Assembly: GCA_030734395.1 (NCBI GenBank)
Contig: JAUZTG010000029.1
Span: 6,820,001-6,884,000, forward strand
Length of the DNA: 64,000 nucleotides
Reading direction: 5' to 3'
From: Sarocladium kiliense
Lineage: Eukaryota > Ascomycota > Sordariomycetes > Hypocreales > Sarocladiaceae
Under the pieces are notes generated by a model. That model was not told where the DNA came from, searched no databases, and saw only the letters and a list, made by a program, of their open reading frames with translations. Position 1 is the stretch's first letter; each line of letters starts with the position of its first letter. The position numbers were made by a program, and so were the translations under genes. Shown here piece by piece: positions 36,501 through 48,192 of this stretch.

Positions 36501-37444
36501 GCGCTCGGCATACTTGCGCCATGCGATATGGCCAAAGATGAAGGAAAGGAAGGCGAACAGCAGGATGCTGTAGGTGAAGATGGAGGCGAATGAAAGGCAT
36601 GGGAGGACGCCAACCTTGCAGGATGACGAGTCCTTCACTGCGGGCAGCTCAGGGCAGACCTCCGGACAGTCCACACACACACAACGATATTCCGGGTCCT
36701 CATCGTTGCACTTCTTGGGCTTCATGTCAAGGGCTCTCATGGACTTGTCGGGAGACTCCCTAGGGTAGTTGATCTGGAATGGTGACCCAACTAAGGGTTT
36801 CTTGTCTCCAAGGAACTTGAGCATCTCAGTGTAGTTTTTGGCGCCACCGCCGATGAGGTCCATGGCCTTGCTGTTTGCGCCACCAAACTTGACCTCCTTG
36901 CAACTGTCGTAGAAGCCGGAGCCATATTTTTCAGAGATGAGCTGGTCGAGCTCGGTGACAAGCTGCTTGCCACCCTTTTCGGCCGAGTCGGTGATGTTGA
37001 TGAAGAGGGATTGATCGGGAGAACATGTGAAGGTGCAGAACATATTGAAGAAGTTGTCCTTGCAGGCGGGACAAGATCCGATGAGGGTGTTCGGAGTGCC
37101 CATTTCGGACTTGAGCGCTTGCACCTGGAAGAGAGTCAGATAAAGTTGGCAAAGGTACAGCCGCAGGGATGAGTATTCACCTGTTCAAGCGTGCAGCAGA
37201 CTGGCGTGTCTGCCCACTTTGCACCGCACAGGTCAACGAGCTCCTTGCGAAGTGCCTCGTCGGGATCTTGCGCCTTGCCATTGTCGACGCAGGGCAACTC
37301 CTTGCCGAAGAAGCTCTGCTTTCCACAGTGACCTCTGAAAGCGCATCGACCGGCCTCATGCTTCGGTGTGAAATGCTCAGCGTTGCTCGTTGCTGCCAGC
37401 AACAAGCCGGTTGCCCCGGCCATAGCAGCTAGATGATGACGCAT
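33567..37444 (-). CDS. NPC1: Niemann-Pick C1-type sterol transporter
   Basis: Vacuolar/lysosomal membrane protein that exports sterol. Exons 37444-37181 and 37124-33567 give 1273 residues, the normal size. A signal peptide (MRHHLAAMAGATGLLLAATSNA) precedes the Cys-rich luminal sterol-binding domain, with CAFRGHCGKQ, CCTLEQ, CPACKDNFFNMFCTFTCSP and further paired cysteines. A Pro- and Cys-rich linker follows (RCVCVDCPEVCPELP). The sterol-sensing domain starts near LGLVGILIVLMSIAASIG and runs through FIVLAVGVDNIFLIVHE. The second RND-like half ends with SVEFCAHIARAFM and a final span, then an acidic tail (HSDSEDEEY). The start is the first ATG; a GTG lies upstream in frame. Part of a conserved housekeeping block; no oddities seen. 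Confidence 0.97.
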
Positions 37445-38565
37445 GCTGTCGATGCGGTGCCGCAGTGCGGCGTTGGACACGATGCTCTGTCTCGATGAGT
37501 GACGGGATCGGTGAACTGTCCAGCAGTGTTCGGAAAGGGGATATGCATGCGATAGAGGTCCAAGGACGGGACAAGGGGAGCGAGTCGTGTGGGCGAAGCT
37601 GTTGGGGAGACAGACGGTTGGATCATGTGCGGATCATGGGGAAGCTTGGGGGGAGTCTGCGACAAATCGGCACCTGGGCTGCAAGCCACACGCAGCACGC
37701 ACAGTGAGATACAGTGAGAGCACAAGCTCCGACCCCAGCCCCAGCCGCCTGCCGCCCGTTCCTGACGTAGGGGTGGGTCACCCAGGATCTCTCCACTTTT
37801 ATGCCGCAGCGCTCCCTCGTCTGGGTACCGTTCCCCCCGGAGCATTCGTTGTTCCGCCCCGGTATCCCCGATGTCATGTCAGCAAAGCACACCGTCGTGA
37901 CCACCCACCCAGATAGTTTGCTGGATCCATGACACCTTCATCAAGGCGACTGTTGTGGTGATGGTTGCGCACAGACGTATTCGTAATCGTGAATTAGATT
38001 CCTTAACCAGAAATGCAACTTACTTCTATGCGGGCTTGAGCATACCGCCCTGCCCTAGGTAGCTAAATACTTACCTGCTCTGAACGACCTTGTTCCTTTG
38101 AATCCAAGTCCCGCCACCCTAGAGCTACACTCCAACAGACATGAGGTATTGACGAACAAAAGTTTCGCATGATCTAGGGGAGTAACTTCTCAGGAGAAGA
38201 GTCTCTGTCTTTTCAAAACCTTCCATCTTCGCATCTTGTCATATTCCATAGCAGCAGGAATGGTTCTCCAGCTTCCCATCTGTTCCTCTTCCACTGTGTG
38301 ACACAAATTCACCTCAACCAAAACCCCCACCTTCTCACGTTAGGTAGGCAGTCTTCAACATCCACTCATACAAAATCAACTTCACTCCGCCTGGGGCGCA
38401 TTCGGATCGCGCCGCGTCGATGCCCTAAATAATTCACGATGGCGCGTTTTCTCACCCATCTTGCTACATCGCACTGTCTGTGAAGCCCATTCACAAAGAG
38501 AGACATGGCGCTGCTGCATAACCCACAACCATTCATCTCGAATTGCCCACAACAACCCACGCGAC
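37445..38565. promoter_or_regulatory. Divergent promoter region of NPC1 and the CUE-Smr gene
   Basis: About 1.1 kb between two divergent housekeeping genes. GC-rich close to NPC1, then more AT- and pyrimidine-rich. No specific site or RNA gene could be assigned. Confidence 0.5.
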
Positions 38566-40244
38566 ATGGCTAGAGAGGACGAGGATCTAGATCCCGTGGC
38601 GAGACTCGCCGTTAGTGATGCACCCTTAGATGGTAGTCATGAAGACTTCAGACTCACAGGATCATATAGGAATCATTTCGCTCATTGCTTGATGAAGCAC
38701 TGGTCACCGCGATTGCGAGCGACTATGACCTAAACAATCCAGATGAATATGCGACAGCCACAGACATCCTACAAGGCTTAGCCAACGATGCCGCAGCTGA
38801 GGATGCAACTGGCTTCAATCCAAGCGGTGCCTTTGAATCCTTGGAAGATGGAAGCACCAGTGAGACAAGCACCAGCAACAACAGGTCCAACACCAACAAT
38901 GCAGACAGCTCCAGCGCCGGAGGTTCTGTCTCGACTGATGCAGGCTTCACCATGCCCAGACTGACGTCTTTCAATGGAAAGAGTGAGGAGGATAAGGCTT
39001 CCCAACTCAGATCCATGTTCTCCGAGCTCAAGCCGTACGACGTGGACTATGCCCTGAAGAAGGCAAACGGCGACTTCCAGACTGCCCTTGACGACCTGCT
39101 CAACGTGCAGTACTTGGCATCGACAGGTCAGCGAGCGAAAGGCGTGGATGGCTTCTTCGAACAGCATGGCACGGCAAGCCCCAACAAGGGCAAGAAGCGG
39201 AAGAACAAGAAGAAGGCTGCCATGAGTCCAGACCTTAGCGAAGGGGGTTCGACGCCTGGTACTCCTTCGTCAAATAAGCGTAAGTTGATTCATCAAATGA
39301 ATCACATGCCTCGACTTACACACGCGGCAGAGAAAGAAGAGATTGCCTTTCTGGCTGATAGGATGGATCTGCCCATTGTCGAAGTCTCAGATATTTACCG
39401 CAGAGAGTGGTGCTCCATCGGCGCAACAGCGGTTGTCATTCTGGAGGGATACCGTGAGCAAGGCATCGAGACTCAAGACAATGAGGGCAAGGCACGAGCA
39501 GCTGAACTGGTAGAGAGATACCCCGGTGTCCCGGCTTATTTCATGCCCACGATCGTTCAGCTGACGGCTTCTATCCCTGAGTTTTCTGACGATCTTGCCG
39601 CCTTACTGGACAAGCATTTCAACAAGAACCCAAGCTTACAGAAACTTGACTTTTCATATAAACTCAAGCCTTTGAATGGCGAAGAGATCGAAGGATCTTC
39701 AACGCATGCTCCCACAAAAACCACGAAACTGCCCAAGCTGGATCCAATATCTGTAGCAGGTCCCTTGGAATACTCCGAAGCCATCCAGGTGTCACAGAGA
39801 TACCACCAGGCTCGAAGAGACGCAACGGAATCAGCTGCCCAACTTCACCGTCGGGGAGCATCCAGCCCCCTTTATCGTCAGGCCGCGGGATATTACGCCG
39901 ACCGAGCCCGTGAACACGCCCGCCTCGCACAAGGTGTCACGTCTGCTGCGGCTGACTTGTTGGTGAACCAACAGAGCACACCTCGGAACATAGATCTGCA
40001 TGGAGTACGCGTACAAGACGGCGTGAGGATTGCCCGCCAGAGAGCCCAAGCCTGGTGGGACGGACTCGGCGAGATGAGAGTTCGACGAGCAAAGGAGAAC
40101 AGTCTAACAATTGTGACAGGCATTGGACGCCACAGTGCCGGTGGTGTCTCACAGCTACGACAGGCTGTAGCGGCAGCCTTGGTGCAGGATGGGTGGAAAG
40201 TGCAGGTCGAGACTGGGAGGTTCGTGATCACGGGGCGACGATGA
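38566..40244 (+). CDS. CUE2: CUE-Smr domain protein, Cue2-like putative no-go-decay nuclease
   Basis: Resembles yeast Cue2, the endonuclease that cuts mRNA at collided ribosomes. Exons 38566-38610, 38670-39279 and 39331-40244 give 522 residues. The middle carries a CUE-like ubiquitin-binding stretch (QLRSMFSELKPYDVDYALKKA..DFQTALDDLLN). The C-terminal part has a DUF1771-type helix (YRQAAGYYADRAREHARLAQ) followed by an Smr domain: NIDLHGVRV contains the D-x-H catalytic motif and IVTGIGRHSAGGVSQLR the conserved GxGxHS loop, so the nuclease site looks intact. A Lys-rich segment (KGKKRKNKKKAA) sits between. The second intron is 51 nt, a multiple of three and free of stops. The gene is tail-to-tail with PEX11, with 81 bp between stops. 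Confidence 0.88.
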
Positions 40245-40325
40245 CACGATGAAATATTGATGCATAAAGGATTTATAGGACATGCTATGTCAATGTAAAC
40301 AGGATATACCTCGCTTTGAAGAGCA

Positions 40326-41197
40326 TCAAGAGGCCTTTGCATCTACTTCTCTTCCACATCTATGCCAGACCTCACTACCAGTGATAAAAGTTGTCAACAG
40401 CATTGCAGAGGCCACGAATCCACGATCTAAGTTGATCCAGCCAACAACAGCTGCAGGAATGAGCATGTCTAGCATATCCGAGATGATCTTGATGGAAAGT
40501 TGGCGGGTGTTTGAAAAAGCTTGAGCATCCTTGCCGACCACTGCCTCATCCTTCGCCTTTTCACTCAGGCTTTTGCGGCCTTTACCAGTCTTCCTCTTAA
40601 CAGCGGTTCCCTTCGGCTCCTCACCTCCAGGAGTGCTCTGAGATACCTTACTCATCCTCACCAGGTTGCTGGCCGCTGAAGCCAGAAGTGCGACGAACCA
40701 ATAGATCTGGGCCTGGCGATTGTACTCCTTGGTCTTTTGTTGCCCGAACACCTCTACACCAGGGACCTCAAACACGTCCAACAATGTGATAGTCTCCAGC
40801 ATCCCATACATCCCCAAAGTCGTCTTACTCAGCACGTCAAGCCATAACTCAATGCCCTGGTCCGGCGATTGACGCTGGTAGAGAAGCCACCCGGCGGTGA
40901 AGCTGGGGAGGAAGCGGAAAGTCCGAATGACGCGACGGACGAGGCCGATACGGGCTTGGAGTAGCTGGAAAGGGATAGTGAGGAGGGCGGCTTTCTCAAT
41001 GGAGACTGTTGATGAGAGATAGGTGAGGAGCAGAGGCCAGGCAGTGAAGATCTGGATGAGAGACTGGATGCCACGCAGGATGCGTTCGAGGCCGACTACG
41101 GAGCAGTCAATTACGCGCGAACTTTGAGTACTCGGTTCACGGTTCACGTACCTGTGTCTGTCCCGAAGGCGACGAATTGATCGAACAGGTTGGCCAT
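40326..41197 (-). CDS. PEX11: Peroxisomal membrane protein PEX11
   Basis: Promotes elongation and division of peroxisomes. Exons 41197-41152 and 41095-40326 give 271 residues, joined through a Val codon across a GTACGT...CGTAG intron; the spliced N-terminus reads MANLFDQFVAFGTDTVGLER. The family pattern is clear: LLQARIGLVRRVIRTFRFLPSF is the amphipathic membrane-bending helix, DVLSKTTLGMYGMLETITLLD is conserved, and two hydrophobic stretches near IYWFVALLASAASNLVRM and the C-terminus are membrane-associated. A basic loop (KGTAVKRKTGKGRKS) lies between them. Size and order match fungal PEX11. Confidence 0.93.
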
Positions 41198-41590
41198 GTT
41201 GTCTTGAACTATTCGTGTAATGTGCTGTACAAGACCTCGCTAAAGAATGGCCGAAGGATGTATGTACTGTAATGGTGCTATATTGCTCATTTGCTGACCT
41301 CGGAGAAAAGGTAAGCTGGCGAGACTCCTGACCCACAATGGCTCCAGACAGGGTCAAGATACCAGGATGCCAGGTGACAACAACAGGCAATTCACGCATT
41401 TTGGGCACAAGCTTAGATGCAACGATGCAGACCATCTTTCTAAACGGCAATTAAAGCACAAAGTAAAAGTTACAGCGGCCGCGAAGGGCCACCAGCGCCC
41501 CCCAAAAAGCGCCGGCGATGCTATCTAGGTTGTTGATGTCTTTCAACAAACTTTCCTTCCTCCCGATAGTGAACAGAGGTCAGAGTGCAT
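41198..41590. other. Intergenic
   Basis: Promoter side of PEX11 and 3' flank of the complex I gene, about 390 bp. Nothing recognisable. Confidence 0.5.
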
Positions 41591-43171
41591 CTATTGACCA
41601 GGAGACGTAAGAATATTCTGTGCCCGTGCTGAGGAGCTCGGTAGGCCACCAGCCAAAGCCGGTCCTCCGTTCTCCGCCGCAAACTGCCTCATCCTTGCCT
41701 CGAGCTCAGGCCGGAAGTGGCGGATAAGACCCTGGATGGGCCAGGCAAAAGCCTCACCAAGAGCTGCGTATTGTCAGTTGTCTTGTCGCTGATCTTGGAC
41801 GGGAAAATGTGGCTTACCGCAAATAGTGTGACCCTCAACCTGCTTGGTCAGCTCCTGGAGCATGTCAATCTCACGCTCACGGCCCTGACCCTTCTCGAAA
41901 CGCTTCATGATCTGCTCAGTCCACTTGCTTCCCTCACGGCACGGTGTGCACTGGCCGCAACTCTCGTGGCTGTAGAAGTGGCTGAGACGGCTGATGGCAC
42001 GGACGACATCGGCACTCTTGTCCATGACGATAACGGCGGCAGTTCCGAGACCAGACTGGCTGTCCTTGAGGGCGTCGAAGTCCATCAGCTGGTCGTCGCA
42101 AACGCTCTTGGGCAGAATGGGAGTGGAAGAACCACCTGGGATGATGGCCTGAAGGTTGTCCCAGCCACCACGGACACCACCGCAGTGCTTGTCAATCAGC
42201 TCACGGAGCGGAATGGACATCTCCTCCTCGACAGTGCAAGGGTTGTTGACGTGTCCGGAGATACAGAAGAGCTTGGTACCCTGGTTGCGCTCACGACCGA
42301 AGCCAGCGAACCAGTCACCGCCGCGACGGCAAATGGTGGGAGCGACAGCCACGGTCTCGACGTTGGCAACGGTGGACGGGCATCCGAAGAGACCGACGGC
42401 AGCAGGGAACGGAGGCTTCAGGCGAGGCTTTCCGGGCTTGCCCTCGAGAGACTCGATCAGAGAGGTCTCCTCACCGCAGACGTAGGCACCAGCACCACGG
42501 TGAAGGAAGACATCGAAGTCGTAGCCGGAGTTACAGGCGTTCTTGCCGATGAGCCCGTCCTTGTAGGCCTCGTTGATCGCGTTCTGGAGGACGGTGGCTT
42601 CCTCGATGAATTCACCACGAATGTAGATATAGGCAGCGGTCGCGTTCATGGCTCGGCCGGCGACGAGGCAGCCCTCAACAAGCTTGTGGGGGTCCTTGCG
42701 CATAATCTCGCGGTCCTTGCATGTTCCCGGCTCACCCTCGTCAGCGTTCACGACGAGATACCGAGGCTTCGTGTCCTTGTCCCAATCCTTGAAGTTCATG
42801 AATGACTGTGACAGCCCGTTAGAAACCCTTCTTCAGGCCCATTGATGCCGGCTGGGGCCATGACCTACCCATTTGAGACCGGAGGGGAAACCAGCACCAC
42901 CTCGTCCGCGGAGACCAGAAGCCTTGATCTCGCTGATGATCCAATCGTGGCCCTTGAGGATAATCTCCTTGGTCTTGTGCCAGTCGCCCATCTTCTTCGC
43001 GCTCTTGAGGTCGGCGGGGTATCGTCCGTAAAGGTTCTGGAAAATGCGATCCTGGTCGCGGAGACCACCGTAGACACGCTTCGGGGTGCCATCTTGGACG
43101 GTCGCCAGGCCCCTCACGGCGGTCCGTGAGAGGTTGACGGCCGCCTTGGGCGTCGCTCTCGTGGACAGCAT
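41591..43171 (-). CDS. nuo51: NADH:ubiquinone oxidoreductase 51-kDa subunit
   Basis: Complex I flavoprotein that binds NADH and FMN and holds a 4Fe-4S cluster at the matrix tip. Exons 43171-42869, 42805-41818 and 41763-41591 give 487 residues. A mitochondrial presequence rich in Arg, Ser and Thr (MLSTRATPKAAVNLSRTAVR) precedes the mature protein. The NADH motif is LRGRGGAGFPSGLKW, the FMN-binding region is YLVVNADEGEPGTCKDREI, and the cluster ligands are in ESCGQCTPCREG with a further Cys in HTICALGEA, which is assembled across the last intron. All conserved sites are intact. It diverges from the dynactin p27 gene. Confidence 0.97.
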
Positions 43172-43649
43172 GCTGATGAGCGTCGACGAGCGCAGGGTCG
43201 GTGGCGGGTCTTGGGGGGAGGAGAGGAGGAGGAGAGGGAGGCGACTGAAGTTGGAGGTTGCGGCACTTGAGCTTTGACGCTTGAATCGATTCCCGACCGT
43301 CTCGAAATGCAGGGCCTGTGATTGGACAATGCGGCAACTCGGGCCCAGCAGAGCTGTTACCCGCGACGTGTGTTTGGTGTGGCAGCACTAACAATTCTGT
43401 TACGGCCACAACCATGACCCGTGGTCAGCGCCTCCTTGACCTCATTGACTCTGGTGGTGGTGCTGGAGGCCGCTGCAGTCTTTTGGTCAGTCGGTGTCTC
43501 CACTTGCTCTCAGCACCATCATCTCCATTGGCCGAAGCTATTCACAGCTCCCCCCGACCTCCAGCCAGCCAGCTGTAGATGGGTGTTGACATTTACAATC
43601 AACCAGCAATATCCTTCTTGCATAATTCTCTTTTGGGCACGTCTTGACG
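43172..43649. promoter_or_regulatory. Divergent promoter of nuo51 and dynactin p27
   Basis: About 480 bp between two divergent housekeeping genes, GC-rich near nuo51. No specific site assigned. Confidence 0.5.
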
Positions 43650-44277
43650 ATGTCTACCAAACGGAGCTCCACTGCTAAGCCTTCCGGTCCAAAGCCACCC
43701 GTCAATTTCTCATCCTCGCTCACCATATCCGAGAAGGCTGTGCTTCAGGGAACGCACTCCATCACAATTCAGGCTGAGACTGTTGTCCACCCAGGTGTCA
43801 AATTCGAATCAGCTATCGGAAGTATCCTGGTTGGTCGTCGCTGCATCATCAACGAGCGGGCACATATCGGCGCGTACCCCGAGGATCTCGACACCGCCAA
43901 ACCAGGAGGTGTCTCCCTTGGAGAGTACGTTATCGTCGAGGCCGACTGCATTATAGAGTCAGGAGATACAGAGATCGGAGACGGAAGCTTCATTCAAGTT
44001 GGTAGCCGGATTGGCACGGGTGCAAAAATTGGCAAGGTCAGTTGTGGTCCAGTTTGAACACAAGCGCGCTGCTCACACCTTACAGAACTGCACCTTGACG
44101 CCCAAGTCTGTCATAGGGCCTGGTGAGGAGCTTCTCGACAATACAGTTGTCTACGCAAATGGGTTTCGTCGCACGGATCGGCGTGGTCTCACAGACTTGC
44201 GGAAATCTGGCCTGACCAAACAGATTGCCGTCCTAAGAAAGATGATCCCAAGTAACCCAGCCAAGTTCCAAAGCTAA
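43650..44277 (+). CDS. DCTN6: Dynactin subunit 6 (p27)
   Basis: Left-handed beta-helix subunit at the pointed end of dynactin, used for dynein cargo binding. Exons 43650-44036 and 44086-44277 give 192 residues, the usual length. Hexapeptide repeats are visible: TIQAETVVHPGVKF, GSILVGRRCIINERAHIGAYP, YVIVEADCIIESGDTEIGDGSFIQVGSR-type turns, then CTLTPKSVIGPGEEL after the intron. The C-terminal helix runs from LRKSGLTKQIAVLRKM to the stop. The family also resembles bacterial carbonic anhydrase-like LpxA folds, but the HIGAYPEDLD segment and length fit p27. Confidence 0.88.
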
Positions 44278-45097
44278 ACTCTCAACCAGAATGACCGCGA
44301 CAAGCCATATTGGAAAGAAACATCGTCAACATTATTCGAGGATGTCAAACCAGGCCAGCAGGAGCGGTGAATCACCAACAGCCACCCAGCTTATTCCTCC
44401 TGGACCATACTTCGCGACACCATCCGGATGGGAACTCCTGCACCCTAGAGATCCTTGGCTTCTCTAATCAGAGGAAACATCTTTTCCGGCCAGAATGTGG
44501 ATTATGGTGCACAGAACGCATGAGCCTGTTGATGAGATCGCGGAATCTAACAGGCTCCATAGAAGAGCATGCCCAAAACGTTCAGGCTCATGTGGACGGA
44601 TACTGTTGCGTCGGCAATGACCGGGTATAAATGGATGTTTAGAAACAGCATTACCCAGGGGGATGAAGCTGTTCGGGGTTTGTCGCAGCGCTGTAACACC
44701 CAGACTCAGGCAGCTTCCAGATGTCAAAGCGCAGTGGACCGAGGGGAATGCGTCGAGCACGCTGAATATGGGATCCGCGGTGGGCTGGCGGGCATCATAC
44801 CCTGGGACGGGCGCCTGCCGAGCCTCCAGTAGGTGATGAATTGCTGAAAAGAAGCGTTGTGGCGACATGTCAGCCCGCCTTCCTCATAGTGGTGTTCCAC
44901 GTGAGCGATAATGAATGTCTTTCGAACCCAAGGTCATTTTATGAGTAACTCGTGGGATAATGGATTGACGGTGAAGACAAGGGGAGCACGCTACCATAGG
45001 AGACAGCAGTCATGATTATGCTAAGCGGTTTGAAGACAGACAGCCTGATCCTCCAGGTAACAAAATTCAACTCCCATGTTTCCTTCATTGAAGACAT
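44278..45097. other. Intergenic, convergent 3' ends
   Basis: Between the stops of dynactin p27 and the Zn2Cys6 regulator. A minus-strand 134-codon frame at 44464-44868 has no known motif. This gap marks the boundary between the housekeeping block and the accessory cluster. Confidence 0.45.
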
Positions 45098-47665
45098 TCA
45101 ATGAGTTACACATGCACAGTCAAGCATTTCCCTTGTCATCTCCCACTCCTCAAGCAGCGCCTCAACCCTATACTTTGCATGCCATCCAAGTTCGTCCTCA
45201 ATGCTATCAATGAGCATAACCACGGTCCGCCGATCTGCGATATCGGTCAAGCATCGGCCAGCCATGTATAACGGCTGCAGCATATGGACTCTCGCCGCTT
45301 CGTCAGGCCGCGACAGCGCTATAGCACAGATCTCCACGGCGTGGTGGTTCAACATCTCCTTCATGAGTGTGAAGTCCGACAGAGTGTCAGGAAGGCTATT
45401 TTGTCGAGGCGCAGAAGAAGAGAGTCCCAGTGCTCGGTAAAGGCGCTGGACGCTGACACTGGGAGGTTTATGCAGGAGCAAGAAGATCTGCACCATGTGA
45501 TAAGATTGCATCGTGGACGCGCACATGCTTTCACTGTACCATGACTCATGGTTGATGAGCGGACGAGACCTACATCGACAATCTTGAGGTGTCGAAGAAG
45601 CCATCGATGCCACAGAGCCTGTTCTTCTGTGCGACGGGGTTGGCAAAGCAACACGGCTGCAGGGCTGGAAGAGCAATGGCCTCGCCTTGTGCCATACTTG
45701 AAGCTCGTCTCTGAGAGAAAGCCAGCTCTCAAGTATGAACGAGTCGGCACCGTCAGAAGGCCCGAGATTGATGTTTATGTCGACATCTGTGGCGTCCTCG
45801 CCAGGAGGAGGGATAGTGTTGATGAAGTTGACCAATTTGGCCAATAACCAGATCATTGTGTTGGACACCATGTCGATGCGGTCGGTCCATTGCTGGGTGG
45901 CTGGTGATGTGCTGTCACTGTTTAGGCGGCCGTCATCACCAAGGTTGATGCCCATCCTTCGCCACATGGCAATGTCTTCCATTTCGAGGCGAGTCCTTTG
46001 CCTATGGATCACTAGAGGTTGGTGCATTATTAGCTCCTGCGTCTCCCTCGATGGATGGGCAAACTTACACGCTGAGAGCATATCTTGTCTGGCAAAATTC
46101 CAAAAAGCAGCGTGAAGAAGCCTTGGTGGTCCCAAACTTGAACTCGACAGCGGCGAAGAAGGGCCAAAGGCCAAGAAGCCAGCTTCGTCACAGAGCCGCA
46201 AGAATGATCTTGTACCGTCTAGGTGGTCTGACCAGTTGGGCGCCTCTCCCTTGAGAAACTCGTAATTGGCAAGGATGATGACCGCTGCGACGACTTGATC
46301 ACGCAGCTTTGCGCCGGTGAGACTTTCGCTGTGGGCTCTGTTCGCTTCTTCCAAGCTGCCGCCAATGTAGTGAATCTCATCATTGTCATGTATGCTGGAG
46401 CCGCTGTCTTGAGCTGCAACATCTGAGGTGTGTTTTCGAAGGAGTGATATCGCGGCATCGTAATATGACTCTGCTATCCAAGTCCAGTCTCTGTGTTGCA
46501 TCATCAAATCGTGGCGACGTTCGCTGTAGCTTCGACAAGCGTCAAGAGTGGGTTGATTTGATGTCAGACTCAATTGTCTTGCTGCGAAAGCACAGGCTGA
46601 GAACATAAGGATGGGGCTGTGAAGGGCGAGAACGGGGACTTCGCGGCTATAGAACAAGTCGAGATCGAACAAGTCCATCCTGAAGATATTAGCGGTCTAA
46701 ATCCGAACTGGAAAATCACAGCACAGGTATTGGGCTCACCATCTACCAGGCCTGGCACCAAAGTATCTGAGCAAGAACGCCCTCTCTTCAGCGTTCTCGA
46801 CGCCATACCGGATGGAGACATCGTACTTGGCGCTTCGCACCGGACTGCACAAAGGAGGAAGTTGATGAGAGTCTGTAGCTCTCGAGTCTCGCTGAGCATT
46901 GCTGTTGCCATGAAGTATGGGCTCAACCGAAGTTTCGTGAAGTGGAGGGAGTTGGTTCAAGGGCGCGAAACCAGCAGTCTCTAGGATTCTCGACACCGAT
47001 GGGACGTTAGTCTCAAGTATCGTTGCAAGATCCTGGTTGTACGTGGCCGTGACTCCAGACTGCGGTGTTACGGGTCGTCCCTCGACTGATGGTGGACTCG
47101 GTGAATCTCTGAAATGATTTGGAGGGTGATTCGACCAAGAGTTCCTGTCTCGACTCCTAGGCAAAGGGTCGATGCGTTCGGTCACTGGAGGATGAGAAGG
47201 CAGCCTTGGGGTATCTGGTCCCTTGTCGTCTTCATTTGCCGAGGGTTCACGAAAGGGTTCTAGTTCGGAGCCAGCTAGATCGACAAGGATCTGAAAACGT
47301 CTCTGTTTTCGATAGGAGATGTGCGTCCCTGCCACCTCGTCGACTTCGCCTCGAGGCGCTTCTATGGTTGATGGAGGCGACATGGGCGCTGCATTGGGTG
47401 AACTGCCAGGCGGCGCATAGCTACGGAAGCGTGCCTCGGCCAGGTTACAGTGGCGGCCTCGCTTCTTGCACTGCTGGCATCGTGGATAGTCCTCGTCGCA
47501 TTTGATCCTTTGGCGACGGCAGCTGGAGCTGCACAGGGATGTCAGTTGGGTCTGAACTACTCAGGTGCGGGAGACATGGCGGCCACTGCAGGCTCGCAGA
47601 AATTCAGCTCACCATCCGGCTCTAGACCTCCGAGATTTCGCTTGGCTCTTTCCAACGCTTTCCAT
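45098..47665 (-). CDS. Zn2Cys6 transcription factor, probable cluster regulator
   Basis: Nuclear regulator. Exons 47665-47613, 47528-46740, 46679-46070 and 46012-45098 give 788 residues. The zinc cluster has Cys18, Cys21, Cys28, Cys35, Cys38 and Cys45, with Cys18 split across the first intron (AGC joined to SSCRRQRIKC). A Pro/Ser-rich linker follows, then a fungal transcription-factor domain starting near ENAEERAFLLRYFGARPGRWMDLFDLD. The third intron, 46069-46013, has a perfect GTAAGT donor, a GCTAAT branch site and CTCTAG end; it is 57 nt, stop-free and in frame. Removing it yields the normal family segment QDMLSALIHRQRTRL. An in-frame ATG at 47893 could extend the N-terminus. It heads the oxidative cluster to its right. 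Confidence 0.9.
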
Positions 47666-48192
47666 GGGGTATTGAGCAATGGAGGCGTGACTGGTGCGAA
47701 AGCGAAGAGAATGGAGATGTCCTTTCTTGGGGGAATGGAGCAGGGCTGTCACCAGTGTAGGTGTCCCAGGCACTAACACTAAGGGTGGTTCGCCTCGTGC
47801 ATTCGCGGGGATCGCGGGCTCTGCAACCTGAGTCTGGACTCTGGACCCAGGATTTAGCGGTATTAGCGCCTTGCGGGGGACCGAGTCAACCATGAGCTAG
47901 GCAAGGACAACTAAACACGGCCCTGTAGCAATGGATCGGATGCTTGCTGCTTGACTACGCTTGCTGATATGGCCTCAACCAGGCTTGACTCCTCATCGAG
48001 CATCAAGATTCGTCACGCGCTTCTACAAAGCATTAAATCGGTAAGAAGCTGTCTCGAGAGCGATGTCTCAATTGAGATGTTGCAAGTTTGTTTACATTAG
48101 TCGCCTCGGAGAAACACCACGAGCCACACTGCAACATCTTTTGGATATGGACATTGCAGACAATACCTGTCCCTTGGTGCAGATCACACTGA
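47666..48192. other. Intergenic
   Basis: Promoter side of the Zn2Cys6 regulator (or its extended N-terminus up to 47893) and 3' flank of the dehydrogenase. Nothing else recognised. Confidence 0.45.

Noticed and set aside
41717..42805. 362-codon plus-strand frame opposite nuo51
   Set aside because: It lies antisense to the highly conserved 51-kDa subunit, whose strong codon bias leaves the opposite strand open. Its Leu/Val/Glu-rich sequence has no known motif.
44464..44868. 134-codon minus-strand frame in the gap before the Zn2Cys6 regulator
   Set aside because: No motif, no splice partners, mixed composition; not distinguishable from chance.
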